Made by a program: the position numbers and the translations under genes. A stretch of DNA of 64,000 nucleotides from Centroberyx gerrardi (Eukaryota; Chordata; Actinopteri; Beryciformes; Berycidae). The DNA lies in the NCBI RefSeq assembly GCF_048128805.1, contig NC_136008.1, positions 13,062,572-13,126,571 of the forward strand, in the 5' to 3' direction. Of the stretch, positions 31,701 to 44,659 are shown one piece after another (positions within the stretch are counted from its first letter, which is position 1; every line of letters begins with the position of its first letter). The notes beneath the pieces were generated by a model. The model was not told where the DNA came from. It saw only the letters and a list, made by a program, of their open reading frames with translations, and ran no database searches.

Positions 31701-34160
31701 GGGTGTGAGAGGAATTGGGGAATAAGGGTGAGAGGTAAACATACAGACATAGTGGGATCTTTCACAACAGATCAGATTTCAAGACGTGAATGCTGTCAAA
31801 TCATTATGTGCTGCATTTGGTTGTGCAATCTTGTTGTGCAACCACTGGTACTGGTGGAATCAGCTGAGTGACTAAATGTGCGTGTGACTCACTTGACATT
31901 GGCATTGGTACAGATGATATACTCAATCTCCTCTGAAAATGGGTTCTGGAAGGTGAAGGAGCTGGTTCTCATCCAGATCCATTCTCTGGATTTAGAGCGG
32001 AACCGGAACATCACCGACAGGACCTGGCCCTTCAGCTTCACCACCTGCAGACAGAACACCATCCAACACATCAAACAATTATATAATTTTTATAGATAAT
32101 ATGTAGTGTGGTACAAGCACAAAAGATAAACGATAGAGAAACTGAGTCCACAAAAAGCTGCACACATGCACACAGCCTTACCTGTTGGAAGCTGTCTCTC
32201 AGTAAGCCCTGGTCTTCAGGATGGGCCAGTTCCAGAATGTTCTTACCCAGTAATTCCTGTAACACACAGATAAAACAACAGCTATTAGCCCATAAGACGT
32301 TAAGACCTCCACACTCTTAACACAAAGGCTGTTGGGGGACGCTGTCTGGCCTGTAGCCAAGTGAGTCCTGAAGCTGGCAGACTGCCCTAATGTAGCTACC
32401 GGCTGTGAGGCTTACCTGGGGCTGGTAGCCCACGGTGGCCATACAGCGGTGGTCTACAAAGATGAAGGTGCCCTGGCAGTTATGGCGTGAGATGAACTCC
32501 ACTGGAACACTGATGCTGTTCATGTCTGAGTCACCTGGGCAGCAAGTCACCTAAAGAAGAAACACAAAACCCATTTTTGGTATAAACACAATGCATTGCA
32601 GAATGAACAGGCACGTTCTGTCATCCTTTATGTCAAATGGGATAAAGCAAGAGCTAAAGAAAACAAGCACAGATTGTTTAAAGTCTTACAGCACATTAAT
32701 CACAATGATGTATATTTTTATTATGTTAATATTTTGATTTCTTCTGGTTATATCTATGGCAAAATCATCACTAAAAATATTAAAATGATTTCAAAACACA
32801 TTGTAGCAGCACAAATATCAGCCCTAATCCATATCAGATAGGATTGTGAAAGTGACCAAAAAAATCCTTCCTACTGGTAGATGATATGCATTTTCAATAG
32901 AACCCACCCCCTCCCCCCACCACCAAAAAAGGTGGTGAAAAAGATTTTTTTTCTCAGATGTTGACATGAGTGGTCAAACATAGAGAAGACAGAGCAGTTA
33001 TTTCTGAACACGAGGAAGATTGTGGGAGTTGCGTACCTGTAGTCTCCCAATGGCAACTAGACAGTAGCGACTCCCCTGAGTGTTGTCTGTTTCTTCGTCT
33101 GTTAACGACACTCCTAACACACGTGTGCAAACACAAACTGTGTCAACATTTGCCACATTGTATAACTTCTAACAATGGCATATACAAATGAAGAAAACCA
33201 TTTTTAGCTTCCTACACAACTGCTAGCCAACTTATAAAGCAAACATATGTAATAGATGACTGTGTATTTCAACATTCATAGAATTACTAGTTTTACCTGC
33301 AGGAGGCCAGGACTTGATGTATCCGGTGCAGTGGACAACTACATACTGGGGCTCTCCTTCCTTGGCTGCACCCAAACCATTCCTGAGGAGGAGGAAGGAA
33401 TTGTAAAATACCCCGCAAATCAATCAATGGTATTATTATGCCAATAATCACTTTGTTCTCCTGAATTTCCCCTAGGGGATCAATAAAGTGCATCTTATCT
33501 TATCTTACATATATCTTATTCCTATTGGGCAATTCAAGGTAGGATGCTTATCTTCCCTGCAAACTGCACAACATAACTTTGCTAAATAAATGCCAAAACA
33601 AAAGCTTGGTTTAGGTCACCTGTTTCTAGTCCTAAGGAAGTTCAGTCTGTTCATAGACATGGGTTCCACTGCACACGTGCCACACCTGCAAACACAAACA
33701 GCCCAGTACATGAACAATCTACGTATCCATGCACATATATCATTATAAGTAATTAACTGGTGGGTTAACTATAGTGAGTCACACCTCATTCTGCAGATGA
33801 ATGATCGACGGGCTCCCATACTCATTCTGACTGAGGACTGTTGGCCTTCCTTCTTCACTGTTCCTGTCTTTAAATCCAACATCCTCCCTTATAAAGGCAG
33901 ATGAGATACAAAGTTAAGTCAAACATGGGTGTAATGAGGTGCATGTGGGACAACATTTTTCATTTTCTCTCCCACAAGGGAGATCAGCCTTGGGGCTTCA
34001 CTGTGTTATTCTGATTTTTTCTGTTTTAAATGGATGATATCATTCTGTCTAAGTCTTTCATGGAAATGTCCAGATTATAACTGTCCATACACATGCAAAT
34101 GTAAAACACATTCATTCATTCATTCAAAGAAGTCTGAGCTTATACAGTACACAGTCTACA

Positions 34161-34195
<35 letters not shown>

Positions 34196-36984
34196 CTTCG
34201 TACCTGTGTTGTTATTCTCTGCAGTAGAGAGCTGCTCCCTGAGCTTTTCTGTGTCATCTGGGTGGAGCTGGTCGTAAAGGGAAGAGCCAAGCCATTCAGA
34301 CTGTGATTGGTTGAGGACCGGTGTCAGGGAGTCAGAGACGTAAACAACGCGGCCAGTCTCACATGACACCACAAACAGGAAGCCATCGGCTGCCTCCAGG
34401 ATGAGATGCTTCAGCTCCTACAGACAGACGACATCAAAGAGAGGCTAAGCATTGAGGACGAGAAGTCTACAATGGAAGTGAATCTGTTAAGTCTTTGCTT
34501 AATTGTTTACATCACAGCCTTTACCCTCTTTCTCATACTGCCTAAGTGATGATCTACGCTTCTCCCACTGTGTTATGAGAAGTGGTGTGAAGTTAGTTAA
34601 AGCTGAAATATTTTAACATCTATATACTGATATACCTTCCATATCCACACCACTCTGTCACTCTTCTTCATACCTGGTCAGTGAGAAAAGATGGTTTGTA
34701 TGTCCCGTCTGCATTGGTATTGCCACTCCCTCTCAGAGACTTCATATGGGACACAGCCATTCGTAGGATGGTTAGTTTGTCTGGTTTCCGTGCCAGTGCA
34801 CTGCATGTGGGCACCATGTCCGATAATTCTGTGATGTATGCGGTCATCTTGTTCCGCCTCCGCCTCTCAATCTCACTGTGGTTCTCCCTGGATCGAGGGA
34901 ACGAGGGAGGGAGGCAGAGGTGGACGGGACAGGAGGGACAGAGATGGGGGAAACAGACGGGCAGGTGGACAACATGGGGTAGAGTTTAGAGTTAATGTTG
35001 CAATGCAAGTATGCAGATTGGGAAGAGGTTGGATTGAGAGAGAGTGAGAGAAATAATGGATGCACAAAACGATAACGTGTAGTCAATGATCTATCAAAAT
35101 GATAGTGAGAAAGCAAGAGAGCCTGGTCTTTCAAAGCCAGTCGGAGTGACAAAAGAGAGCAAGTGCTGAAAGAAAAAGACTCTTCAGATGTCCTGAGAGG
35201 GGGAGAGAGAAAGAGAGAAAGAGAGAGGGAGAGAGAGGAGTGTTGCTCAAGAGTACGGGATTACCAAAAGTGAACTGAACTCCCTGACTCACATACAGCC
35301 TTCCAGTTAGTGACACATAACAGTGGTGGGTTGAGACAGATAACCAGCTGGCTTGGGCAAAGAAGCGTACCATTCAGACAGGAACGAAAACAGACTTATA
35401 AAGCTGTGAAATATACCCATATTTTTGTGCTATCAAAATGACAATACTCTGGGGGCCTGGTAGTACAGGGTAGTATTTGATCAGTGCATTCAATATTGAT
35501 ATGGATGCAAGCAGGAGAGGCAGCCTTCCAGAGTGGTACAGGCCATACCTGGCTAGTTTTTCCTTATCTGCAAAACTCTGATCTACATCCAAAAACCTGG
35601 AAATGAAACCAACCCACTAAAACACAGACTCAAAAATCACTAACAAAGTGAAAAGGAGTGTCAGAAAGAGAAAAAAAAAAAGAGAAAACAGAGAGGGAGA
35701 GCAACAGGGGGTAACTGTTATATCCATATAATAACCCTCCCCTACACACACACAAGCATCTAATTCACCCCCCCTACCTGGCAAAGCGCTCCTTGTCATT
35801 ATTGGAGCCTCCTGTGTCATCGTCACACCTGAGGAAACACAGAAAAGACATGGCTCGATGTCTAAGCGGCACAGGCAGCCAATATACCAACTAGTCAAGC
35901 TTTATTAAAGAACTGTAACATATGTACCTGAACAACTTGCTTCCTTCATCGTCATCATCATCAAAGTCTGGCCTGTGAGAATGAGGAGAGAGACTATTTA
36001 ATAGCTTCATATAAGTATAAGTATAAAGGATTTTGGCCATAATGGTCAATATCAAAGAGTATTCCTATCAGCAAATACTCATAACAGAGTACTTATATGT
36101 CACTACAAAATTCACCACTAACAAACACACACACTTACGCAGCTCTTCTTTTGTTGGTCCCTTTTGGTACGACAGTCCCACCACTTGCTTGGGTCCCACT
36201 TGCCCCCATACCCAGATTTGGATCTGGTAACTCTATTAATAACAGACATAAAGAGATGCAATGTAGCATAGATGACAGGTGTCCGCCATAAAACTCAGAG
36301 AAGAAGAAGATGACAGGTGATTTCTTCTCATGCCTCAAGCACTGAAAATGAAACCTCACCATCCGCTGGAATCCCAACCAAACGGATACACTCAGAAAAT
36401 GAAATGAAACTAACGTTAGCTGCCCGTATGTTTTATGCTAAAGTCTTTGTGACATACAATAACTACATATCAACAAATTTTCATTCTAGCAGTCGCCTGT
36501 CGAGAGCCTAGCTAAGTCAATCACAACACTGAGCCAACGTTACATCAGGCATACAATTAACTTAACTTATAAGTACCCTAACCAGCACAGTTTGAACCGA
36601 GCTAGCCAACCGTAGCTGGCTACAGGCTTGGTTTCTCACGTTGTCTCGTTTGACTGTGTAAGATAAAATCACAGCAAGAGAGTTGTCTTAACTGTTAGGC
36701 TAGCTAGTCGCTAATCTAGCCGCCGTTAGCTGGATAGCGCGTTAGCTACCACTTATGCAATACCCATCTAGCCTGCTAACGTTATCCAGCTAGCTGCAGA
36801 GCCATTGGTGGCATTAGCTTGGCTACTAAGCTAACTTAGCTGATGCTGTCACGCTATCTTTAGGAAAGTGTCAGATTTAGCCAAGCACAAGAAATGCGTA
36901 TAGCCATTTGACAGCTGCATGCTATCATGTCCTTAAGTTATTATTCTACTTTAACCGTACTTTACCTGGGTTTGAAGAGGACAT
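28752..36984 (-). CDS. arnt: ARNT (HIF-1 beta), bHLH-PAS nuclear partner, complete
   Basis: The obligate partner of AHR, HIF-alpha and SIM proteins. It binds E-box-like DNA (XRE, HRE) in the nucleus. Twenty coding exons: 36984-36966, 36230-36139, 35972-35928, 35828-35778, 34887-34674, 34417-34204, 33883-33785, 33685-33620, 33382-33297, 33113-33037, 32550-32416, 32256-32182, 32044-31893, 31617-31492, 30677-30587, 30373-30186, 29820-29571, 29325-29151, 29068-28932, 28835-28752. They sum to 2376 nt (791 codons plus stop), close to the 789 residues of human ARNT. The bHLH is at residues about 70-140 ([14 protein letters not shown]), PAS-A at about 141-300, and PAS-B at about 330-441 ([31 protein letters not shown]). 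The Gln/Pro-rich activation region follows and ends in an acidic tail ([15 protein letters not shown]). ARNT rather than ARNT2 fits [16 protein letters not shown] and C-terminal residues. KR-rich KRRAA in exon 2 matches the N-terminal nuclear signal. Confidence 0.97.
29736..29807. repeat. 18-bp coding minisatellite (four PQMVQT units in ARNT)
   Basis: Four identical copies of CTGCACCATCTGAGGGGT lie inside ARNT exon 29571-29820 and encode four PQMVQ(T/P) hexapeptides in the activation region. Perfect DNA identity points to recent slippage. Confidence 0.95.
30679..30986. repeat. (GA)n-rich array in ARNT intron
   Basis: About 300 bp of GAGAGA and GATAGACA words directly abut the ARNT exon 30587-30677. 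On the transcribed strand it is a very long pyrimidine tract ending in the splice acceptor TCTCTATCTCAG. Open frames of 130-180 codons here are repeat artefacts. Confidence 0.9.
33470..33512 (+). mobile_element. LINE 3'-tail remnant
   Basis: GAATTTCCCCTAGGGGATCAATAAAGTG followed by (TCTTA)n resembles the 3' end of fish non-LTR elements, which read aatttccc..ggatcaataaagt and then short tandem units. Only the last few dozen bases are recognisable. It lies in an ARNT intron. Confidence 0.5.
34162..34193. repeat. (GT)n microsatellite next to an ARNT donor site
   Basis: About 16 GT units lie 10 bp inside the intron after the PAS-A exon (low end 34204). Confidence 0.9.
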
Positions 36985-37260
36985 GTCCGTGTGGAATAAC
37001 ATAAACAAACAAAACAACTTCAGCTGCGGAAAAATCCTCCAACCCCCCGTGCTAGCTTGCTGCTAACCAGTTCCCTGCCGAGTTCCTCACTTCTGCGCCT
37101 TTATTTCGTGCAGTGAATGTCCACCGCCATGGCTCGTATAATTTGACAGCGCCCCGAGGATTTAAAATAAAGAGAAATGATGGTATATCTCCTTCAGTGT
37201 CGCTTTTCCTGTTTCCCCCCGGTTTAAACCCCCTTTCTATTCAAGATGGCGTTTCAGGCT
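36985..37260 (-). promoter_or_regulatory. ARNT 5'UTR and probable promoter
   Basis: The 280 bp upstream of the ARNT start codon is the most GC-balanced part of the local sequence. It contains a YY1-type motif (CAAGATGGCG, 37242-37251), often found at the 5' end of housekeeping transcripts. No TATA box is evident. Upstream of about 37300 no gene is seen until the CERS2 3' end near 38.1 kb. Confidence 0.45.
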
Positions 37261-38145
37261 AGCAGTGGGTGCATAAGTCGATACAAGCTGTCTACAGTAT
37301 CTCCATTTCTCCACATTCTATTGGATATCACACAAGCTAGATACAAATGACGTACTATGTTGGGAAATCCAGGTTTTGCTCCACCCCGATATCAGTGTGG
37401 TGAAGGAAATTCTCAAGAGTCAGACAGACAACATACAAGTTTGGGATGACAGAGATGATGCAGATATGAGGTGTTGGATTTGTAGCTGGGGGTCTGGAAA
37501 GTGTTAATAAGTGGTATTCTGCTCTGGCTTTTGGAGAAGGCCATACAAACTGCTGGGTTGATACCCATGTACCTACAGTCAGGACACACTAAATCTGACA
37601 TAGGCCTACAATTCTTCTACATTTGACTGAAACATTCAGTGTTTAGTGTCCCATCTCAAAATGCTCTAAATTAAGCATTTAAAATTAACTAACTGGATTG
37701 TGTATGGTAGCCTATTGTTCTAAAACTGAGGTCCGGAGACTCCTAGGGGTCCTTGAGGCGATCCCAGAGGAATAGTTTGATTTCACTATCATTTCATTTA
37801 CTTGATGTTAGTAAATTGATAAAAATGTAAAATGATTAGGTTTCAAAGGAGCCACATAACACCTTATCCAATATACAACATCAACAATTATAGATGAATT
37901 ACACTTTAGGCACGGACCGGTTTCCCTCTCCGCACCTATAATATTACAATATTATAATTCTGTCTTAAAACAAATATAATCTCAGATGGGTCTCATTGGG
38001 ACAAAATCTTATCAAATGGGGCTTGGTGGTCAATTGCAGATCTATTTGGAGGTCCTTGATGTGAAAACATTCAGGAACTTCTGGGCTGTATTGTGTGTAA
38101 TGCAGAAACAAACGAAAGCAACTTTGGACAAAGAGTTGTAGTTGT

Positions 38146-40507
38146 GATTCATGATCTTTGCTTTTATTATTAATAACAATACTTAGGCATCATTAAACAC
38201 AAACATACAAAATAAAAAATAACACTGTAATTAGGACACAGTTGTTTCTTCTGTATCAAGAGAGGTTGCTGGTTGGTCAGGGTTAGTAAAAAAAAAAGGA
38301 ACATGGTGGTGGAATGAGGGCGAGTTTGAAGGGAGGATAAAGAATCGGTGCAAGAAGAGAGGAGTGAGAGGTGAATGAGACTTAAGAGTTGGCTCTGTGA
38401 CATGAAGTGGAGACAGGAATGAGAAGAGGAGAGGATGAGAGGAAATAAAGACAGGAGAGAGAGAGAGCATCCCATACATTACAGATAAGGCACTTGACAT
38501 ACAAAACAACTTTAAAGCATAACAACAAAACTACAACGCTTTCATTATTTCATGAATTCTTCATACCTCTCATAACTGAATGATTGAGTTGCTAAAAACC
38601 TGATTTCAAGATGTTTCATCTCCTTAGTACTAACATCAAACAAGAACATAACTGTAAACCCGTTTCATACATAGGAATCATACCTAAAATCACTTTCAAT
38701 AAAGAAGAAAACAAATCAACATTTTAATTCTTACCCAGGATAACATAACCCAGGCTACTAGGCAACGGCCTCAAGAAATCTGGCCCACATTTATTAAAAA
38801 AAATGTCCCATTCCAATCGCCTTAGTAAAACTCAGACCAATCCGCCTCCACAATGATTAATCAGTGGCTATAGAGAGTCATCTCTTTACAGTAGGTGGAT
38901 CATGGCATCATCAGTATGGTTCAGGATTCAACTGGATCAAACTGTTCAGGCCAAACCAGAGAGAAAGACATTCAACTCTGTCAAAGCTAGCAGGAGACTG
39001 TGATTCTATTGCAGTGTTTGTAAAACGCTGTCAGCTCTAATTTATGGATATTCCTGCCTACTTAGCTACTTACTCAACTAAGCCGAGAATCGTGAACCTC
39101 ATCCTGTGCACAGCTCAAACGTCTCTGGTTGGAGCAGACGCTGTATGTGCCCCGCTGCAGTGAGACCACAACAGGGTCAGATTGGTCTAGACTGTAAAAC
39201 AGATCATATCTTTTTTGGGTTCCTGATTGGCTGGACCCCTGACGGGTTACTTTAGATTAGATTAAAGAAAATATTGAAAGAATATATTGACAAAGACTTA
39301 AAATAATTCATATATCTTAGGAAAAATAAAATCTGCCGTGTGAACTGTTCAGTGTTCTGCATCAAATAACAGACACAGAACAGATCTACTCTGTATAGTG
39401 GTGAAGAAGATAAAAATATGATGTTTGATATCAGAATAAAAAAAACTGTTAAAAAGAAAAAACCTTTTCTCTCCAATATCGTGCAGACCTGTCTGTTATG
39501 AGTAAGATACCACTGGCACATTAGGATACTGACAGAGAGAAAATCTAAAACAATTAACGATTCAGGAAATCAACAGAAATGAAAATAACGAATCAAAATT
39601 TAGCTTTTTAATTCAGCTGCTGAATTGAAACCAAATTTACTCAAACTTTACTGCTTACCTCTGTCATCAGAGAGATAAGGCAGACTACATTATGAATGGC
39701 CTTATGGGCCGTAATGGAGAGCAGAGGCACATCGTCCTACTGCATACATTTTATAATCTAAGAGACACTATAGGTTTGTGCAAAGACATTGCAAGAGCAA
39801 ACAAAATTGCATAGACAGAAAATTGGGGAAATAAATGCCCTCTGGTCTCACTTTCAAAAAACTCACTCTCACTCTGTCACTTTCTTGTGTTCCTTTAGTA
39901 GTAAATACAAAAGGTACAGTGGAAAAAATAAACATGCTAAAGGCAGAAAGCTTTAAAATGGCATTTAAAGAAATGTCGAAACAGCCACTGGCTGGCTGTA
40001 AGGCACATAGCTACGGCGAGGAAAGCTATAATAGAAGCAGCATCACTCCCCTCCTGCGTCCTCTCCACGCCTCGCTCCTCTCACCTTCCTCTCCTGTCTT
40101 CTTTAGATTTAGGGCAAACTAGTCAAGGGACTGACATCGGGCTGAGACATTTCCAAAGAGACATGTCTTTCATGTGATGCGTGTATGTATGTGTGTGTGT
40201 GACGACAAAGCAAAAGGCCACGCCACTTTGTGTAGTGTGTATCTCGTCTGCTGGATCTCTGTGCTCCACGGAAGTACGTCTTATGTGAGCGAATGTGTGT
40301 TTGTGTGTTGCGCAACAGTAACAGTGTCTAATATAAATCAGATACCTGCTGTTCTTGGACTTAGGGAATGCCTTGCCCCCTCCCTTCACCCACATCCCTT
40401 CTCCACCTTTCTTCATTCTCTCTCTCTCTCTTTATCCATCTCTCTTTCTCCCCCAGTGAGGGATATGAGTCCTTCTCGCACTCTTTTGTCCCGACACTCG
40501 TTTGCTG
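38146..40507 (-). other. CERS2 3'UTR (probable)
   Basis: No other gene is seen here. A minus-strand AATAAA lies at 38163-38168, about 2.3 kb after the CERS2 stop codon, and could be its poly(A) signal. Other candidate signals exist (for example near 38790), so a shorter 3'UTR is possible. Confidence 0.4.
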
Positions 40508-40794
40508 TCACTCTGTCTTGCGGTGGTTGTTGTTGTGGACCGCATGACCGTTCTGCACTGGTCCGTTTTTCTTCGTCTCCTTTCTCTCCACCTCCTCCTC
40601 CTCTTCGGATTCGTCCGTCTCGTCTTTGTCGCTCCGTTCATCATCCACTTTTTCCTGAGAAAATGAGGAATAGAGCGTGTAGAGAGAGAGAGAGAGAGAG
40701 AGAGAAAGGTGCTTAGAAACGCTTCATTAATCAAGGACGCCTTCCGCTCCAAACTGTACTGGAGCTCTGGCCAGTGTCAGAACATTGTGAGTGT

Positions 40795-40836
<42 letters not shown>

Positions 40837-43547
40837 ATAGTCTTTGTGTCTACTTACGTTGTTGGTGAGGAAGCGGATTGCTATGCGTATGATGAGAACA
40901 GCCCAGAAGATATGTAGACACTGCAGTACCAACAGAAGGCCGTTGAAAAAGTAGTAGCCAAAGAAGGGACTATAGATGGTCACTGGATAGACCCATGTAC
41001 AGTACATAATCCTGCAACAGAGACAGAGAGGATGAAGACTTCAGTAACTTCAGTAGCATGGCTTTGCTATAATAATAAAACATCCAAAACAACAGCATAA
41101 GAATGTGTGCGTGTCTTTCTATGTCTGCGTTGATGTTGCATGTACCTGAAGGGGAAGATAACAAGGCGAGTGACGATGAAGATTGCAGCAAATACAATGA
41201 AGATGTAGTTACAGGCGTTCCTCCACCCAGCATAGTTGAACATCTTTGCAGACTGTCAGAGGGAGAGAGAAGGGAAAGAGAGACAGATTGATGAGAAAGA
41301 TGCAGATAACTAAAGCAAGCAGTATCCTCCACAAGGTGGCAGTGTATCATCAGTGCATTGGTGTCAATTTGTGCTACTTTTCAGTTTCACAGCATTCACT
41401 GAATTACATGCGAAGAAAGTTCATTAGGTGTCCAGCATGAAAACATTTGGAATTTAGACTTTTTTTTTTCTTGCTGGTAGGGTAAGATAGGGTGTGTGGT
41501 AATATTCATAATGGGCCTATTCTCATTCGCTGTATTCACATGATGCTGGATACAATTCCTACAGGTATGTCACATTACCATAAATACAGCTGATTGGTTG
41601 TGAAAGTGCGTGCGGTCACCTGTCGATTGGTTCCAGTCACATGTCTGCCTTCCAAAATGGCAGTGTGGTAATCAGAACACTACGAATACACTGTACTACA
41701 AGGAGGGAGCAGACATTTACCTCAAGGAGATAATCGGAGGAGTCGTGCACCAGCATGATGAGGGTTCCAGCACGGATGTAGTTGACACACCAGGAGAAGC
41801 TGATGAGGAGGATGGTAGCTACATGGTGGACAATCTGCTCCTTGAAGTCCTAAAGACACAGAGACACGTGCTACTTATCTTGGGAAAGCAAAATGTTGAG
41901 AATATATATTTGTGTGTTGCTTGTCTCCAGTGGGTCTCTGTATGGGTGTGTGTGTGTGTGTGTGTGTGTGTGGTGGCAAATCCTGCTTAAGAGGCATCTA
42001 GGTTAGGACATTGTTTTGGAGGAACAGCGTGTTCCTCCAAAACAGAGCGCTACCCTCAATGCCTCGCTGGCACGGTTTACCCCCTCTATGCTAAGCCGAC
42101 CCAAGTTGAGCAGAGTTCACACACACACACACACACTCAAACACACGTGTAACAACAGTCTAATGTCCACTCATAGTCCATGCCAGATGTCAAATTGATC
42201 AGATAGTGAGAACAGTGAGAACATGTTTGCCTTGCTACACTGCTGATCATTATGTAATGAGACTGTAGAAGGAAGAACTCTCTATCATATCCTAATTAAG
42301 TTCAGTAACGAGTCTTACAATGAGAGGTGAACATACATATACAACATACAGTACGTCTTAATATGTTGTGTATACATGATATGCTGTCAGCGTGCTACAG
42401 CTGAGTGGAGCAGATAATAATATTTACTCTCCATTGATTTTTAGGCTCTCTGATGTATCTTTTCCTTCCATTCACCTGCAAGTGTTTTGAACTAAGGAAG
42501 GGAGGAGCAAATTTACAAAAATAGATCAGACAAGAGTTGACTTACTTTGCGTTTGACATCAGAGGCCACACTGAAGAGCAGGGAGGCGTAGAAACCCAGC
42601 TCTATCATGTAGTACCAATACTGAGAGGGCAGGAGAGTCTGAGGGAGAGGGAACAGCGCTTTAGTTTCAAAATCACAACATGAAACAATGCCTGGTGGAT
42701 AATGTACTATATACATATGATGTATAATGCACATATGTATACAGTATATTCCCCCTATATATATAAGCTATTATAACTCGCAACAACTCGCAACTAAACC
42801 ACAGAAAACTGACAAATTCCCATATATGTGTGCATTATACGTCAATGTTAAAAACTGTATATTAGGAAGGTGTTCCATGTGTTTTGTACGCTCAGTGTGT
42901 GTAGCCATTTCAGAGACGTACCAGCACAGGAAAGCCTTGCCACATCTCCTGCAGGTCGTACAGCCAGGGTTTCTGGGAGGGGGGGGGGGGGAGAAGAGGA
43001 GTGAATGAGACAGTTGAGGTAGACAATAATATTTATATCAGCTGACTCAGCACGGCCATGAGTCAGTACGGCCCTTCTGACAGTGTGAAAGATGGGGTTA
43101 TCACAGCAAAAAGACGACTACCATGACAACTGTCAGTTATGATGACACGACGGGTGACGAATGAGGATGCGGGGGTGGGAACATAGAGACAGGGGGAGGA
43201 GGAGGGGGGGGGGGGGGGGGGGTAGGGGGGTCGAGGTTAAAATGGCAGTACTCACATCGATGAGGGCGGCCAGGCCAGCAATGAAAGCAAGAAGGTAAAA
43301 GGTAAATCTCCAACTGCAAGAGAACACACACACACATACACACTTTCTACTCAGTCATTGGGGAAAAGACAATAGACATATTTTCTACAAGCAGACATAC
43401 ACACATAAACACATCACACACACACACTTTCACTCACAGTCAAACACTCATAGACTCGAGGGTGCGTGTTGGAAAGAAATACCAGGCTGAACGAATAGCC
43501 TAGAAAAAATCTAGTAAACTACGCTGAGAATGTCAAATAAGGACACG

Positions 43548-43596
<49 letters not shown>

Positions 43597-44056
43597 CCAG
43601 GGCAAACACGTGCTGACTTCTTCACACTGACAATGAGAGCAGTCAGACAGTATCCTCTCTGTGGATGTCCTGTAACAGAGACAGAGAGGGGTCGCCTCCA
43701 CTGCAGCCTCGTGTACAGGTGGAGAGAGATGACTTGAGACAGAACACACACAGCAGCAGAGACAGACAGGCAGACAGACAGATAGAGGAAAAGAAAAGTG
43801 TAGAGTAAAGAAAGAAGAGGCAGAGAGAGAGAGAGAGAGAGAGAGAGGGATACACCAGTGGAGGAAATAACACAGAGAGACAGAAAGCCTGTTGTATGCA
43901 GAGGCACAATAGATTGATTCACAAGCCAGATGTCGAAACACACACGCTGTGAAAGACACACCATAACCGGGGAGTGACAAACATGCTATCACATGCACGT
44001 CTGCACACAAACACACGCGCATCATATGCACTGATTTCAGTTCTTCAAAGATGCTT

Positions 44057-44094
<38 letters not shown>

Positions 44095-44624
44095 ACAAGA
44101 CACACAAAACACACACCATACTCTGATTCATCTTCTTGTTCTTGCAGAGTAACTTGTGTAAAAAGCCTTTGTGAATCTCTCTGACATGGATAATGATCAT
44201 GACAGTGAAGCTAATGGTACTGAGAGTCACTACACATAGGAGTTAAACACAGAACACAACACATGGGATGGGATCATGCATTAACGGAACATCTATGGGT
44301 TGTTTGTGTGTACATGCATGCATATGTTTATATATTTTCCTGTGTGTCTGTCATGCTATCTATGTACATCAATGTCATCCGCTGCTGCTTGCATATGTGT
44401 CGGCCTGCCTGTCTGTGTGTGTGTGTGTGTGTGTGTGTCTGTCATAATGTACATATGATTTAGTGTCATGCTGTAAATCCTTCTAGCTGCAACTAGCTAA
44501 CTTCAGTAGCCTTGTCTTACCAGGTGATCATGGTGTTAGTTTAACCCTGCTTCTGCTATAATAAATGGTCCGACATAAAAATAACCAATTGTGGGGATTG
44601 AGCCCCTGTTGCTAAGGCTCACTG

Positions 44625-44659
<35 letters not shown>

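Noticed and set aside
43519..44112. 197-codon minus-strand frame with Cys/Val runs
   Set aside because: It is made of (CA)n and (GA)n microsatellites in a CERS2 intron.
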